A DNA stretch of 64,000 nucleotides from UBA6623 sp965238125. GTDB taxonomy: Bacteria; Acidobacteriota; Terriglobia; Bryobacterales; UBA6623. A program made the translations under genes and the position numbers. Location: NCBI GenBank assembly GCA_965238125.1, contig OZ250179.1:4898001-4962000 (forward strand). Direction: 5' to 3'. Positions 16,554 to 25,796 of this stretch are shown piece by piece (position 1 is the first letter of the stretch; every line of letters begins with the position of its first letter). The notes beneath the pieces were generated by a model. The model saw only the letters and a list, made by a program, of their open reading frames with translations, had not been told where the DNA came from and made no database searches.

Positions 16554-16733
16554 CTACAGACCCAGCACCGAGCTGATCCAACTCGGCACGACGTAGTTGA
16601 CCCAATAGAAGAATTCTTCAACGATCCTTTGCAAAAATCGCGGACCGTAGGAGTAGTAAACGGCAACCGCGATGCCCATCATGGGCAAACCTACCAACCA
16701 TATCCACCCTTGGGAAGACTGTTGCCGTGCCAC
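16554..16733 (-). CDS. Small membrane protein, 59 aa
   Basis: GTG start at 16733 preceded by AAGGA seven bases upstream. The product starts MARQQSSQGWIWLVGLPMMG, continues with IAVAVYYSYGPRF, and has a second amphipathic/hydrophobic part (EEFFYWVNYVVPSWISSVLG). One clear transmembrane helix and a second possible interfacial helix are visible. No family is recognised. It lies alone between two plus-strand genes, convergent with the nucleotidase and divergent from the acyl-CoA ligase. Good ribosome site and protein-like composition support it; conservation is unknown. Confidence 0.55.
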   Translation of the reverse strand: MARQQSSQGWIWLVGLPMMGIAVAVYYSYGPRFLQRIVEEFFYWVNYVVPSWISSVLGL

Positions 16734-16882
16734 GAGCGTGTCCTTGTAAATTGAGACGGTCGGCGGGACTCTTTTTTGGCAAGCCGGCCTGGGTACCAGT
16801 CGAAATTGGGAGGAATTGGCAGTACCCCAGGTACTCCCCGCGCCGGCACGATACCGCGCCCGGTTAAAATAGTCCTTGCGTC

Positions 16883-18418
16883 ATGGAGAACCTCAACGCG
16901 AAAGATTTCTTCGCTTCGACTGAAACGTTCGGCGAACTCTTGCGCCAGGCGGCCGACCGTTACGGAGACGCGCCGTTTTTGGTGGAGGGCGACGGCACGA
17001 CAATCAGCCGCGTCGAACTCGATCGCGAAGCGACTCGCTTCGCCAACGCCGTGCTCGCATTGGGACTTGAAAGGGGTTCGACGGTGGGAGTCTTCAGCCC
17101 CAATTCCATCAACTACGTAGTCGCCTGTTACGGCGTCTTACGAAGCGGATTGACCTTAACGCCGCTCAACAGCAGTTACCGCCGCCGTGAGTTGCGGCAT
17201 CAAGTTCGCGATTCAGGAGCGGCCGTGGTTTTCGCGCACTCACGGTTGCTGCCGCGGTTGGAAGAGTGCGCCGATGATTTTCCCGACACGCGGCTGATCG
17301 AACTCGACCGGACTTTCTGGGCCGCCGCCGAGACAGCCGATCCGCGACCGCCGATCGATCCGGTGAACGACGTTGCCTTTCTGCCCTATTCGAGCGGCAC
17401 GACCGGCTTATCCAAAGGCGTTGAGCTGACCCACGGAAACCTCATTACGGCGATTCGGCAGATTCTCGCGGTTGTCACGACGGCCGGACCGGAAAGCGCC
17501 GCGTACTGCTTCCTGCCGATGTACCACATTTACGGATTCAACGTCGTCTTGAACTCTACGTTGGCCTCCGGCAGCCGCTTGCACATTCGCGAACGTTTCG
17601 ACGTGGAAGATTGTATCGAGACGGTCGAACGAGAGAAAGTGACCTGGCTGCCCGTCGTTCCGCCAGTGATTCTCACCCTCCTCGCCCGACCCGACATTCA
17701 CGAACGAGACTTGTCGTCGTTGAGTACGCTCAGCGTTGGCGCGGCGCCGGTTGCTCTGCCCGCCGTCGATCGACTACGGAAAGCCACCGGCGTGGCGATT
17801 CGTCAGGGCTGGGGAATGACGGAAACAGCCGGCACCGGGTCGACGAACGCAATGGAGTGCCCCTGGGACCCGGCGGAGACGGCCGGGGTCGCGGTGGAAG
17901 GTTTCGAGTTCAGAATCGTCGATCGCGAGACCGGCGATCGGGAACTACCGACCAATGAAGTCGGCGAGTTGACCGTTCGCGGCGACAACATCATGCTCGG
18001 CTACCACAACGCCCCGGAAGAGAACCGCGAGGTCTTGCGCGACGGGTGGTTTTATACCGGCGACATCGCGCGCGTCGACGAGCACGGGCGTTTGCACCTG
18101 GAAGATCGCAAGCGCCAGATGATCAAATACAAGGGCTTTCAAGTAACGCCCGCCGAGCTCGAATCGGTCATTTTGGAGTTGCCTGAAGTTCGCGATTGCG
18201 CCGTCTTGGGCAAGAAGGACCCCCAAGCCGGCGAAATCCCAAAGGCTTACGTCGTTCCGCGCGAAGGCGTCGAACTCACCGAGCAAACCATCTTCGACTA
18301 TGTCGCCGGACAAGTAGCCGGGTATAAGAAGGTCCGCGAGGTTGAGTTCGTGAAATCGATTCCCCGTTCGGCCGCGGGCAAAATCCTCAAGCAAGAGCTG
18401 GCCCAAGGCCCGCAATAG
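16883..18418 (+). CDS. Acyl-CoA synthetase / 4-coumarate-CoA ligase-like AMP-binding enzyme
   Basis: 511 residues, ANL superfamily. It activates a carboxylic acid as acyl-AMP and transfers it to CoA. The P-loop motif is YSSGTTGLSKGVELTH (near 170), followed by YHIYG, VPPVILTLL, SVGAAPVAL, RQGWGMTETAGTGS, the hinge region FYTGDIARVDEHG, KYKGFQVTPAELE, and the C-terminal catalytic Lys in PRSAAGKILKQEL. The layout matches plant-type 4CL and bacterial long/medium-chain ligases; the substrate cannot be read from sequence. It is a lone gene with no adjacent acyl-CoA dehydrogenase or hydratase. Confidence 0.9.
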   Translation: MENLNAKDFFASTETFGELLRQAADRYGDAPFLVEGDGTTISRVELDREATRFANAVLALGLERGSTVGVFSPNSINYVVACYGVLRSGLTLTPLNSSYRRRELRHQVRDSGAAVVFAHSRLLPRLEECADDFPDTRLIELDRTFWAAAETADPRPPIDPVNDVAFLPYSSGTTGLSKGVELTHGNLITAIRQILAVVTTAGPESAAYCFLPMYHIYGFNVVLNSTLASGSRLHIRERFDVEDCIETVEREKVTWLPVVPPVILTLLARPDIHERDLSSLSTLSVGAAPVALPAVDRLRKATGVAIRQGWGMTETAGTGSTNAMECPWDPAETAGVAVEGFEFRIVDRETGDRELPTNEVGELTVRGDNIMLGYHNAPEENREVLRDGWFYTGDIARVDEHGRLHLEDRKRQMIKYKGFQVTPAELESVILELPEVRDCAVLGKKDPQAGEIPKAYVVPREGVELTEQTIFDYVAGQVAGYKKVREVEFVKSIPRSAAGKILKQELAQGPQ

Positions 18419-18678
18419 AAACCCGCCGGCAACGACGCCCCGGCGTGGCCTGCGTTTTCAACGTACCGTCTTTTCGTCCTCGGCGACCCCCGCAACTTCC
18501 CCGATCAGCCCCCCGGAAAACATTTCGCGAAGTAGTAAGAATTACATCCGCGCGGTACGGTTCCTCACCGCGACGCTCCCGCGGAAACAACTTTTGTGAA
18601 ATCTCCCTCTCTGCTCGGGAGTCTAACAATATAGGAGAGTTAGCCCGATCGGCCTACTGAGTCTCGCATAATATACTG

Positions 18679-19170
18679 TCAATCGAGACAAAGAGAAGAC
18701 TGTTTCCAGAAAGCGGTAATCAAGCGCGGTTTGCGGCGCATTCGCCGCAGCGCTTTGCGGGCGCGCTCGTCGAGTTCCCAGTAGTCCTTCGGGCAGACGT
18801 TGGGCAACTCGTGCTGCTTCCAGTACGCCCAAATGTATTCCACCGGGTTCAACTCCGGCGCATAGGGCGGCAAGTACTCCGTTGCGATGTGATCCTCGGA
18901 GAGCTGGATGAACTCCCGCACCAGGCGGCTGCGGTGCGCCGGCAGCCGGTCCCAGACGATCAGCAGTGGGCCGTCGATGTGGCGCACCAAAGCCTTCAGG
19001 AAGTCGATGACCTCCAGCTCGCCGATCGCGCCGGGATAGAGCCGGAAGTAAAAGTTGCGCAACGTCAGCCCGGCCGACACCGACAGCTTGTCCCAGTTGA
19101 AGTTGAACTCCAACACCGGTGTCTCGCCGCGCGGCGCCCAGGTGCGGCAACGATGCGGCTTCTGACTCAA
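18679..19170 (-). CDS. IS630 transposase, catalytic frame (copy 1)
   Basis: The DDE catalytic half. After a -1 shift at A8 the reading becomes ARKEERTIVFIDESGLSQK, giving the first Asp. The second Asp is in LIVWDRLPAHRS and the Glu in ELNPVEYIWAYWK. The separately annotated start at 19170 is only the first Met after the shift. Programmed -1 frameshifting at A-runs is well known in IS630; whether it occurs here is inferred. Confidence 0.85.
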   Translation of the reverse strand: MSQKPHRCRTWAPRGETPVLEFNFNWDKLSVSAGLTLRNFYFRLYPGAIGELEVIDFLKALVRHIDGPLLIVWDRLPAHRSRLVREFIQLSEDHIATEYLPPYAPELNPVEYIWAYWKQHELPNVCPKDYWELDERARKALRRMRRKPRLITAFWKQSSLCLD

Positions 19171-19694
19171 TCCGCTTTCGTCGATGAAGACGATCGTACG
19201 TTCTTCTTTGCGGGCTTTTTTTTAATGGCCGGCCAAGTCTTGCGCTGCCAGCCGCGGATGGCCTCTTCGTTGCGCTCCCGCGCTTTGCCGACGGGCCGTT
19301 GCGGGCTCCAACCGAGCGCCCGCAGGATCTTCCAGACATGGCCCTCGTGATAGCGCACGCCGAACTCGTCTCCGATCAGACGAGCGACCCGCGGACAGCT
19401 CCACAGCGGCGTCGGGAAGCCGTGCGCCTCGGGGCCTTCCAGCAGCAACGCCTCGAGGCGTTCGAGCTGCGCGGCGTCCAACAGCGGCTTACGGCCGGCG
19501 CGGCCGGCCTGGCGCAACCCGGCTTCGCCGTCACGCCGGTATCGTCGCAGCCACTCGCTGACGCTTTGCCGCGCGACCTTCAATCGCCTCGCTGTCTCGG
19601 ACTGACTACAGCCTTGCTCGACCAACCGGATCGCTTTGAAACGGCGCTTCTCCAGGGCCTCGAAATCCCGCCGTACGCCTTTTGTATTTCCCAT
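19170..19694 (-). CDS. IS630 transposase, N-terminal frame (copy 1)
   Basis: Begins MGNTKGVRRDFEALEKRRFK with a helix-turn-helix region (CSQSETARRLKVARQSVSEW) and a winged-helix part (GFPTPLWSCPRVARLIGDEF). It ends shortly after an A8 run (AAAAAAAAG in the coding strand, near 19215), where a -1 slip continues into the catalytic frame. Frame 0 by itself would stop at about 174 residues and bind ends only. An upstream in-frame start extends it to 19730, but the Met used here matches copies 2 and 3. Confidence 0.85.
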
Positions 19695-19836
19695 ACATAC
19701 AAAGACGTACGTACCCCAAAAAGGTGTCACTTTATTTTGCGAGACTCAATAGGCCTTGCCAAGGGCCGCGCCGGGCTTTGGCCGATGAGATGCAGGGAGG
19801 AGGTTGAAACGAGAAAGCTAATTCGGGGGTGACACG

Positions 19837-20667
19837 ATGACGGTACGGACATTTCGGCGGTGGTTGACGATTTCTCTGATGGCGGCGGTCTTGCCGGCGC
19901 TTCTTGCCGCTGCCGAGCTTCAACCCACGGCAACTCTGCTCGACATCGAGCCCGTCTCCGACAATCCCGAACAACTCGCCTGCCGCTTCACTGAATCGCA
20001 AATCGCGCTGCTCGAAAAACTCAACCGCTCCGACCGCCGGCACCTCGTCACTCTCGAGGAAATCGTCGTTCCCCGTCGCTGGGATCGTGAAGAAGTTGCC
20101 TACAGCCCGCTCCCTGAACGCTACGCGCCGGCACGCAAGTATGAGAAAGTCATCGTCGTCTACAAACCTGCGCAGGTTTTCGGGGCTTACAGTCGCGGTC
20201 GCCTGGAACGCTGGGGACCGGTCAGTACCGGGGCCCGGAAGAGTCGCACTCCCAGCGGCGCTTTCCACCTGAACTGGAAATCGAAGGGGCACCGCAGCAC
20301 GGTCAATCGCAACTGGTTCCTGCCGTGGTACTTCAATTTCCACAACCAACGAGGGCACTCCTTCCACGAATATGAGTTACCTGGGAAGCCTGCCAGCCAT
20401 GGTTGCATCCGCCTACTGGGACGCGACGCCCAATGGCTCTATGATTGGGGCGAGGAGTGGACCCTCGGTCTGCGGGGCTGGGCGGTGGAACGCGATGGAA
20501 CGGCCGTGCTGGTTGTCGGCGAATTCGATCACGATAAGAATCCTTCGTGGCGTTCACCGAAGTATTTGGCGGCTGGCGGCGCGCTCGATCTGCACGACGA
20601 TCGCCTCGAGGTGACGCTGGCCGAAGCGTTTCTCGGCGAAGACGCCTCGGAAGATACCGGCGATTGA
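19837..20667 (+). CDS. L,D-transpeptidase (YkuD domain), exported
   Basis: 276 residues, ATG preceded by GGGGGTGA. A signal peptide is present (residues 1-26, SLMAAVLPALLAAAE). The catalytic YkuD core holds VYKPAQVFGAYSRGRLERWG, PVSTGARKSRTPSGAF, then HSFHEYELPGKPASHGCIRL with catalytic Cys190 and His in SHGC. Such enzymes make 3-3 peptidoglycan cross-links or attach proteins to peptidoglycan in the periplasm. The gene lies between two direct IS630 copies, and the next gene downstream of the second IS is a molybdopterin oxidoreductase. Confidence 0.92.
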   Translation: MTVRTFRRWLTISLMAAVLPALLAAAELQPTATLLDIEPVSDNPEQLACRFTESQIALLEKLNRSDRRHLVTLEEIVVPRRWDREEVAYSPLPERYAPARKYEKVIVVYKPAQVFGAYSRGRLERWGPVSTGARKSRTPSGAFHLNWKSKGHRSTVNRNWFLPWYFNFHNQRGHSFHEYELPGKPASHGCIRLLGRDAQWLYDWGEEWTLGLRGWAVERDGTAVLVVGEFDHDKNPSWRSPKYLAAGGALDLHDDRLEVTLAEAFLGEDASEDTGD

Positions 20668-20764
20668 CTTTCCGATTTACGCCGCTACCCCCGCCCAGCC
20701 AGTCGAGTCCGGGTTCTCCCTGGGAATTGTTAACCTAACCTACTGAGTCTCGCATAATATACTG

Positions 20765-21256
20765 TCAATCGAGACAAAGAGAAGACTGTTTCCAGAAAGC
20801 GGTAATCAAGCGCGGTTTGCGGCGCATTCGCCGCAGCGCTTTGCGGGCGCGCTCGTCGAGTTCCCAGTAGTCCTTCGGGCAGACGTTGGGCAACTCGTGC
20901 TGCTTCCAGTACGCCCAAATGTATTCCACCGGGTTCAACTCCGGCGCATAGGGCGGCAAGTACTCCGTTGCGATGTGATCCTCGGAGAGCTGGATGAACT
21001 CCCGCACCAGGCGGCTGCGGTGCGCCGGCAGCCGGTCCCAGACGATCAGCAGTGGGCCGTCGATGTGGCGCACCAAAGCCTTCAGGAAGTCGATGACCTC
21101 CAGCTCGCCGATCGCGCCGGGATAGAGCCGGAAGTAAAAGTTGCGCAACGTCAGCCCGGCCGACACCGACAGCTTGTCCCAGTTGAAGTTGAACTCCAAC
21201 ACCGGTGTCTCGCCGCGCGGCGCCCAGGTGCGGCAACGATGCGGCTTCTGACTCAA
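20765..21256 (-). CDS. IS630 transposase, catalytic frame (copy 2)
   Basis: DDE half identical to copy 1 (WDRLPAH, NPVEYIW). It is reached from the N-terminal frame by a -1 shift. Both halves intact suggests recent transposition or recombination between copies. Confidence 0.85.
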   Translation of the reverse strand: MSQKPHRCRTWAPRGETPVLEFNFNWDKLSVSAGLTLRNFYFRLYPGAIGELEVIDFLKALVRHIDGPLLIVWDRLPAHRSRLVREFIQLSEDHIATEYLPPYAPELNPVEYIWAYWKQHELPNVCPKDYWELDERARKALRRMRRKPRLITAFWKQSSLCLD

Positions 21257-21780
21257 TCCGCTTTCGTCGATGAAGACGATCGTACGTTCTTCTTTGCGGG
21301 CTTTTTTTTAATGGCCGGCCAAGTCTTGCGCTGCCAGCCGCGGATGGCCTCTTCGTTGCGCTCCCGCGCTTTGCCGACGGGCCGTTGCGGGCTCCAACCG
21401 AGCGCCCGCAGGATCTTCCAGACATGGCCCTCGTGATAGCGCACGCCGAACTCGTCTCCGATCAGACGAGCGACCCGCGGACAGCTCCACAGCGGCGTCG
21501 GGAAGCCGTGCGCCTCGGGGCCTTCCAGCAGCAACGCCTCGAGGCGTTCGAGCTGCGCGGCGTCCAACAGCGGCTTACGGCCGGCGCGGCCGGCCTGGCG
21601 CAACCCGGCTTCGCCGTCACGCCGGTATCGTCGCAGCCACTCGCTGACGCTTTGCCGCGCGACCTTCAATCGCCTCGCTGTCTCGGACTGACTACAGCCT
21701 TGCTCGACCAACCGGATCGCTTTGAAACGGCGCTTCTCCAGGGCCTCGAAATCCCGCCGTACGCCTTTTGTATTTCCCAT
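21256..21780 (-). CDS. IS630 transposase, N-terminal frame (copy 2)
   Basis: Same protein as in copy 1: helix-turn-helix and winged-helix part ending after the A8 slippery run near 21301. It is shown as a separate entry because the element is complete and could be active. Confidence 0.85.
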
Positions 21781-21863
21781 ACATACAAAGACGTACGTAC
21801 CCCAAAAGGTGTCACTTTATTTTGCGAGACTCAATAGAGCGGCCGGCGCTCTTTTCGCTCACC

Positions 21864-22469
21864 GTGATTTTTAATAACGAACGCAAGAGGCTGCAGGAAA
21901 AACTGCGCGAAAGCGGCCGCCTGCCCCCTGGCCAATCTTTGACCCTCAAATGGCCCGTGCTACACGCCGGCGCCGTTCCGTCGTTTGACCCGGCGAGTTG
22001 GGATTTCGAGGTTCGCGGCCTCGTCGAACACCCCTTTCGCCTGAGCTGGGAGGAGTTCCAGACTTTGCCCCGCACGACGGTACAAGCCGATTTTCACTGC
22101 GTCACGAGCTGGAGCAAGTTCGACAACGAGTGGCAAGGCGTGCCCTTCTCCGTCATCGCCGAAAAGGCTCGACCCAAGCCCGAGGCCCGCTTCGTGATGG
22201 TTCTGGCGGAAAACGACTACAGCGCCAACGTGCCGCTCGAAGACCTCATGCGTGACGACGTTCTCTTCGCCGACAAGCACGCTCCCGAACCGCTCGACGC
22301 CGTACACGGTGCGCCGTTGCGTCTCATCGTCCCCCATCTTTATGCCTGGAAGAGCGCTAAATGGGTTCGCGGCCTCGATTTCATGGCCGAAGACCGGCCC
22401 GGTTATTGGGAGGGCTTCGGTTACCACATGTACGGCGACCCCTTCCGCGAAGAGCGTTTTCGCCGCTGA
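21864..22469 (+). CDS. Sulfite-oxidase-like molybdopterin-dependent oxidoreductase
   Basis: 201 residues from GTG at 21864; the frame extends upstream into the IS630 end, so the start is chosen where the family begins. It has the Oxidored_molyb fold, with WDFEVRGLVEHPFRLSWEEF, the Moco-binding Cys79 in ADFHCVTSWSKFDNEW, AENDYSANVPLEDL and VPHLYAWKSAKWVRGLDF. No signal peptide or haem domain is present; the short cytoplasmic form is typical of 'sulfite oxidase-like oxidoreductases' of unknown substrate. IS630 copy 2 has inserted about 30 bp before it, so its native promoter may be lost or replaced by the IS end. Confidence 0.85.
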   Translation: MIFNNERKRLQEKLRESGRLPPGQSLTLKWPVLHAGAVPSFDPASWDFEVRGLVEHPFRLSWEEFQTLPRTTVQADFHCVTSWSKFDNEWQGVPFSVIAEKARPKPEARFVMVLAENDYSANVPLEDLMRDDVLFADKHAPEPLDAVHGAPLRLIVPHLYAWKSAKWVRGLDFMAEDRPGYWEGFGYHMYGDPFREERFRR

Positions 22470-22594
22470 TTGCCGTCCGCTTAAAGAAAGGCAGCGGACG
22501 CTGGGGCGCGGCCTCGTTTGTGTGTATCGCGCTTTCACTCCCCCGGCTACGATCGGCTTCGTCTCATGCCGCTTACTAACCAACTAACCAATGA

Positions 22595-22703
22595 GGGGCT
22601 GTGAGAAAATGGGGACTGTTTCAAGCGCCGGCCGAATAGGTTCCATTGAATCAGTAACCGCATCCGGCGCGAAGTGGACTGTCCACGATTTTTCCACGGC
22701 CCC
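22595..22703. repeat. Uninterrupted palindromic repeat, sibling of the intron target
   Basis: The left arm GGGGCTGTGAGAAAATGGGG continues ACTGTTTCAAGCGCCGG. It is mirrored by CCGGCGCGAAGTGGACTG, then TCCACGATTTTTCCACGGCCCC. The centre (GGTTCCATTGAATCAGTAA) is shared with 11701-11719. About 110 bp, non-coding. It shows the pre-insertion form of the site occupied by the group II intron. Confidence 0.8.
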
Positions 22704-22808
22704 TGACGCGGGCGGCTCGGTTGGGGCGGGAAACCGCTTGCTGTTGGTCCGGTAGATCGGGCGTATACCAGTCGCGTGGGGCCCGCGTCCTATAATTTGG
22801 GTTATTCC

Positions 22809-25796
22809 GTGCGTTTTCCCCTGCTCATCTTGTTAGCGGCCGCGGGCTGTTTCGGCGCGCCCGCCGATCCGTCGGATTACGAAGGACGAACCGTCGTTCG
22901 GGTGGACTTCGTTCCACCTCGTCAGCCGCTGACCCAAAGTCATCTTGCTCGGGTGGTGCGGGTCAAGGAAGGTCGGCCGCTGCGATTGTCCGACGTTCGC
23001 GAAACGATCCGCGGGTTGTTTGCGGCGGGCCGTTATTCCTCGCGGATTCGTGCCGAGGCCGAGCCGGTCGACGGGGGCGTGGCCGTTCGGTTCCACGCCG
23101 AACCGAGTTGGTTTATCGGCGAGGTTCGGGTGACCGGCGTACCCACGCCGCCGACGGAAAGCCAACTGGTGAACAGAACCGGCCTGGAACTCGGCGAACT
23201 CTATACCGAGGAAGAACGTTCCCTGGCCGACCAAGCCGTCCGCGGGCTCTTGGAGGATAACGGTTTCTTTCTGCCGAGCATCGCCTTTCAAACCTCCGAC
23301 AACAACGAGAGTCAGCAAAGAGACATTGAGATTCGGGTGGCGGCGGGACCCCGAGCCGTGATCGGGGATCTGATCATATCGGGGCCGGGGCCGGGGCGGG
23401 GGCAGGACGATTCGCCCGGCGTCGACGAGCTGCGCCGCATTGCCGAATGGAGGCGCGGCAAGGCTTTTCATCAGCGCCACATTCAAAAAGGGTTGGATCG
23501 GCTGGAAGAGCATTTTCGACGCCGAGAACGGTGGCAATCGGAAGTCCGTGTTACGGGCCGGCAGTTCGACCCCGAGAACGGGGAAGTGACGTTTGTGTTG
23601 TTGCTCGACCCGGGGCCGCGCATGACGGTGAGGGTCGAAGGGGCGGAATTTTCCCGGGCCGAACTGCGGCGATATATCCCGGTTTTCGAGGAAGGCGTCG
23701 TGGATGACGATTTGCTCGAGGAAGGCCGACGCAATTTGCGCGACGTGCTGCAATCGCGCGGCTACTTTAACGCGCGGGTCGAGGTAGACCGTGACCTGGG
23801 GCGGGACACGGAGGTGGGGCTGGTTTACCGCATCGACCGCGGTCCGCGCCACCGCATGGCGAGGCTCGACATTCGAGGCCACACGTTCTTTGATCTCGAA
23901 ACGATTCGGGAACGGATGCTGGTGCAGGAGAAGACTTTTTCGCTTCGCCGGGGCCGCTTTAACGAAACGCTGCTGGCGCGCGATCGGCAAGCAATCGAGG
24001 ACCTTTACCTCGCCAACGGATTTCGCGACGTGAAAGTCGAATCGCGCGTGGAGGATGACTACCGCGGCCGCGAAGGCGACCTGGCGGTGTTCATTCAGAT
24101 CGAGGAGGGCGCGCCGACCTTCGTGGAGCAAGTTCACATACGTGGCGCCGAAAACATTCCCGCCGAGCAGTTCTACCCCGATCTGGCATCGGCCCCGGGG
24201 CAGGTCTTCAGCGAGCTCAACGTGGCAACGGATCGTGATTTGATTCTCGGAACGTACTTCGACAACGGCTTTCAAGATGCTCGATTTTCCTGGCGGGTCG
24301 AGCCGGGGGCGGCGCCGCGGTCGGTCGTGATCGACTATGAGATTCAAGAAGGCGAAAGCCTCCTCGTGCGCCGCCCGATTGTTTCCGGGCTCAAACACAC
24401 ACGGGGATCGTTGGTCGACAGCCAGATCCGCATCGCACCGGGCGAGCCGCTCTCACAGAGCCGCATGCTCGAGACGCAACGACGCCTCTACGACCTGGGG
24501 ATCTTCTCGAGAGTCGATGTCGATTTGCAAAACCCGGAGGGCGATGAGCCGTCGAAGAATGTTCTGTTGCAGTTGCAGGAAGCGCGGCGCTGGACGGTCG
24601 GTGTGGGAGGAGGCGCGGAGTTCGCGCGCATCGGCGGGAATACGGCCGACGTGACATCGCCGGTGGGCGAGGCGTCGTTCAGCCCGCGGATCACGCTGGA
24701 GCTGACGCGGCTCAACGTGCGCGGCATCGGCCACACGGCGAGTGTTCGGACGCGCTTTTCGAACTTGCAACAGCGCGCGCTGTTTACCTACGAGGCGCCG
24801 CGCACGTTCAACTCCGACAAGTGGCGCTTGATTTTCAGCGGCTTGGTGGATACGTCGCGCAATGTGCGGACGTTTACCGGGCGACGCGCCGAGGGAGCTT
24901 TGCAGTTGCAGCAAAGACTCAGTAAGCCCTCGACCGTTCTCTATCGCTATACGTTTCGAAGGACCTCGATCGACGAAAACACTTTGCAAATTACGCCGGG
25001 GCTGATTCCGCTCCAAGCACAGCCGGTGCGCGTGGCGTTGTTCTCGGGGACGTACATCCAAGACCGCCGCGACGACCCGACCGATGCGACGAAGGGAATT
25101 TTCAACACCTTTGATTTGAGCTTGGCGTCGGGGGGGTGGGGCTCGCAGGCGGACTTCGCGAGATTCCTGGGGCAGAACAGTACGTATCACCGGCTGAGCA
25201 AGAGCTTCGTCCTGGCGCGGACGCTGCAACTGGGGTTGATCGCGCCTCGTGGCGCGGCGGTGTCGTCGCCTTCTCCGGGATTCGATTTCGCTTCGAACCC
25301 TGATCAGCGCATTCCGCTGTCGGAACGGTTTTTCGGTGGGGGCGCGAACTCACATCGCGGCTTCCCGGTCAACCAGGCCGGACCTCGCGACCCGACGACG
25401 GGATTTCCGATCGGTGGCGGGGCTTTGTTCGTCAATAGCGTGGAATTACGGTTCCCGCTGATCGGCGAGAATATCGGCGGCGTGTTGTTTCACGACGCGG
25501 GCAATGTCTATTCGCGCTTTCGCCGCATCAGTTTTCGGCACCGTCAGGACGTCATTGAGTCTGACGGTACGACGGCGGGTTATGAGTTCGATTACATGGT
25601 GCACGCAGTCGGTTTTGGCTTGCGCTATCGCACGCCGGTCGGGCCGGTGCGGCTCGACGTGGGGTACAGTCTGAATCCGCCGCGGTTTATCGGCTTTGAA
25701 GGCAGCCGCGAAGAGCTGCTGACCGGCGGGGGCATGATTTCGAATCAACGCATTTCGAGTTTGCAGTTTCATTTTTCGCTGGGGCAAAGATTTTGA
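22809..25796 (+). CDS. bamA: BamA/Omp85-family outer-membrane assembly protein
   Basis: About 995 residues from GTG at 22809 (a GTG at 22776 would add 11 residues ahead of the signal peptide). After the signal (FPLLILLAAAGCFGAPA) there are several POTRA repeats (recognisable turns such as GYFNARVEVDRDLGRDTEVG, NGFRDVKVESRVEDDYRG, RLYDLGIFSRVDVD). The C-terminal Omp85 barrel runs from about residue 620 and ends in FHFSLGQRF with terminal Phe. It is longer than E. coli BamA, mostly through extra POTRA units. It inserts beta-barrel proteins into the outer membrane; TamA function is the alternative, given the TamB-like gene downstream. Stop overlaps the next start. Confidence 0.88.
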   Translation: MRFPLLILLAAAGCFGAPADPSDYEGRTVVRVDFVPPRQPLTQSHLARVVRVKEGRPLRLSDVRETIRGLFAAGRYSSRIRAEAEPVDGGVAVRFHAEPSWFIGEVRVTGVPTPPTESQLVNRTGLELGELYTEEERSLADQAVRGLLEDNGFFLPSIAFQTSDNNESQQRDIEIRVAAGPRAVIGDLIISGPGPGRGQDDSPGVDELRRIAEWRRGKAFHQRHIQKGLDRLEEHFRRRERWQSEVRVTGRQFDPENGEVTFVLLLDPGPRMTVRVEGAEFSRAELRRYIPVFEEGVVDDDLLEEGRRNLRDVLQSRGYFNARVEVDRDLGRDTEVGLVYRIDRGPRHRMARLDIRGHTFFDLETIRERMLVQEKTFSLRRGRFNETLLARDRQAIEDLYLANGFRDVKVESRVEDDYRGREGDLAVFIQIEEGAPTFVEQVHIRGAENIPAEQFYPDLASAPGQVFSELNVATDRDLILGTYFDNGFQDARFSWRVEPGAAPRSVVIDYEIQEGESLLVRRPIVSGLKHTRGSLVDSQIRIAPGEPLSQSRMLETQRRLYDLGIFSRVDVDLQNPEGDEPSKNVLLQLQEARRWTVGVGGGAEFARIGGNTADVTSPVGEASFSPRITLELTRLNVRGIGHTASVRTRFSNLQQRALFTYEAPRTFNSDKWRLIFSGLVDTSRNVRTFTGRRAEGALQLQQRLSKPSTVLYRYTFRRTSIDENTLQITPGLIPLQAQPVRVALFSGTYIQDRRDDPTDATKGIFNTFDLSLASGGWGSQADFARFLGQNSTYHRLSKSFVLARTLQLGLIAPRGAAVSSPSPGFDFASNPDQRIPLSERFFGGGANSHRGFPVNQAGPRDPTTGFPIGGGALFVNSVELRFPLIGENIGGVLFHDAGNVYSRFRRISFRHRQDVIESDGTTAGYEFDYMVHAVGFGLRYRTPVGPVRLDVGYSLNPPRFIGFEGSREELLTGGGMISNQRISSLQFHFSLGQRF

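Larger units (their letters stand above)
18657..19749 (-). mobile_element. IS630-family insertion sequence, copy 1
   Basis: 1,093 bp between duplicated TA dinucleotides (18655-18656 and 19750-19751), the target duplication typical of IS630. Terminal inverted repeats read CTGAGTCTCGCATAATATA on the left and TTGAGTCTCGCAAAATAAA on the right (reverse complement). It encodes the transposase in two overlapping frames. It differs from copy 2 by one A in the CCCAAAAAGG run near 19720 and is in the same orientation. Confidence 0.93.
20743..21834 (-). mobile_element. IS630-family insertion sequence, copy 2
   Basis: 1,092 bp, bounded by TA at 20741-20742 and 21835-21836, with the same inverted ends and orientation as copy 1 and apparently identical except for one fewer A in CCCAAAAGG near 21803. 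It stands between the L,D-transpeptidase gene and the oxidoreductase gene, separating what may have been neighbours in one transcript. Confidence 0.93.

Noticed and set aside
13385..18418. fabD, fabG and acyl-CoA ligase considered as part of a polyketide or lipid biosynthetic cluster
   Set aside because: No ketosynthase, carrier protein or PKS/NRPS module is present; the fabD-fabG overlap is ordinary primary metabolism and the ligase is separated by unrelated genes.
22833..24398. 521-codon open frame on the minus strand
   Set aside because: Antisense to the bamA-like gene; no recognisable protein.
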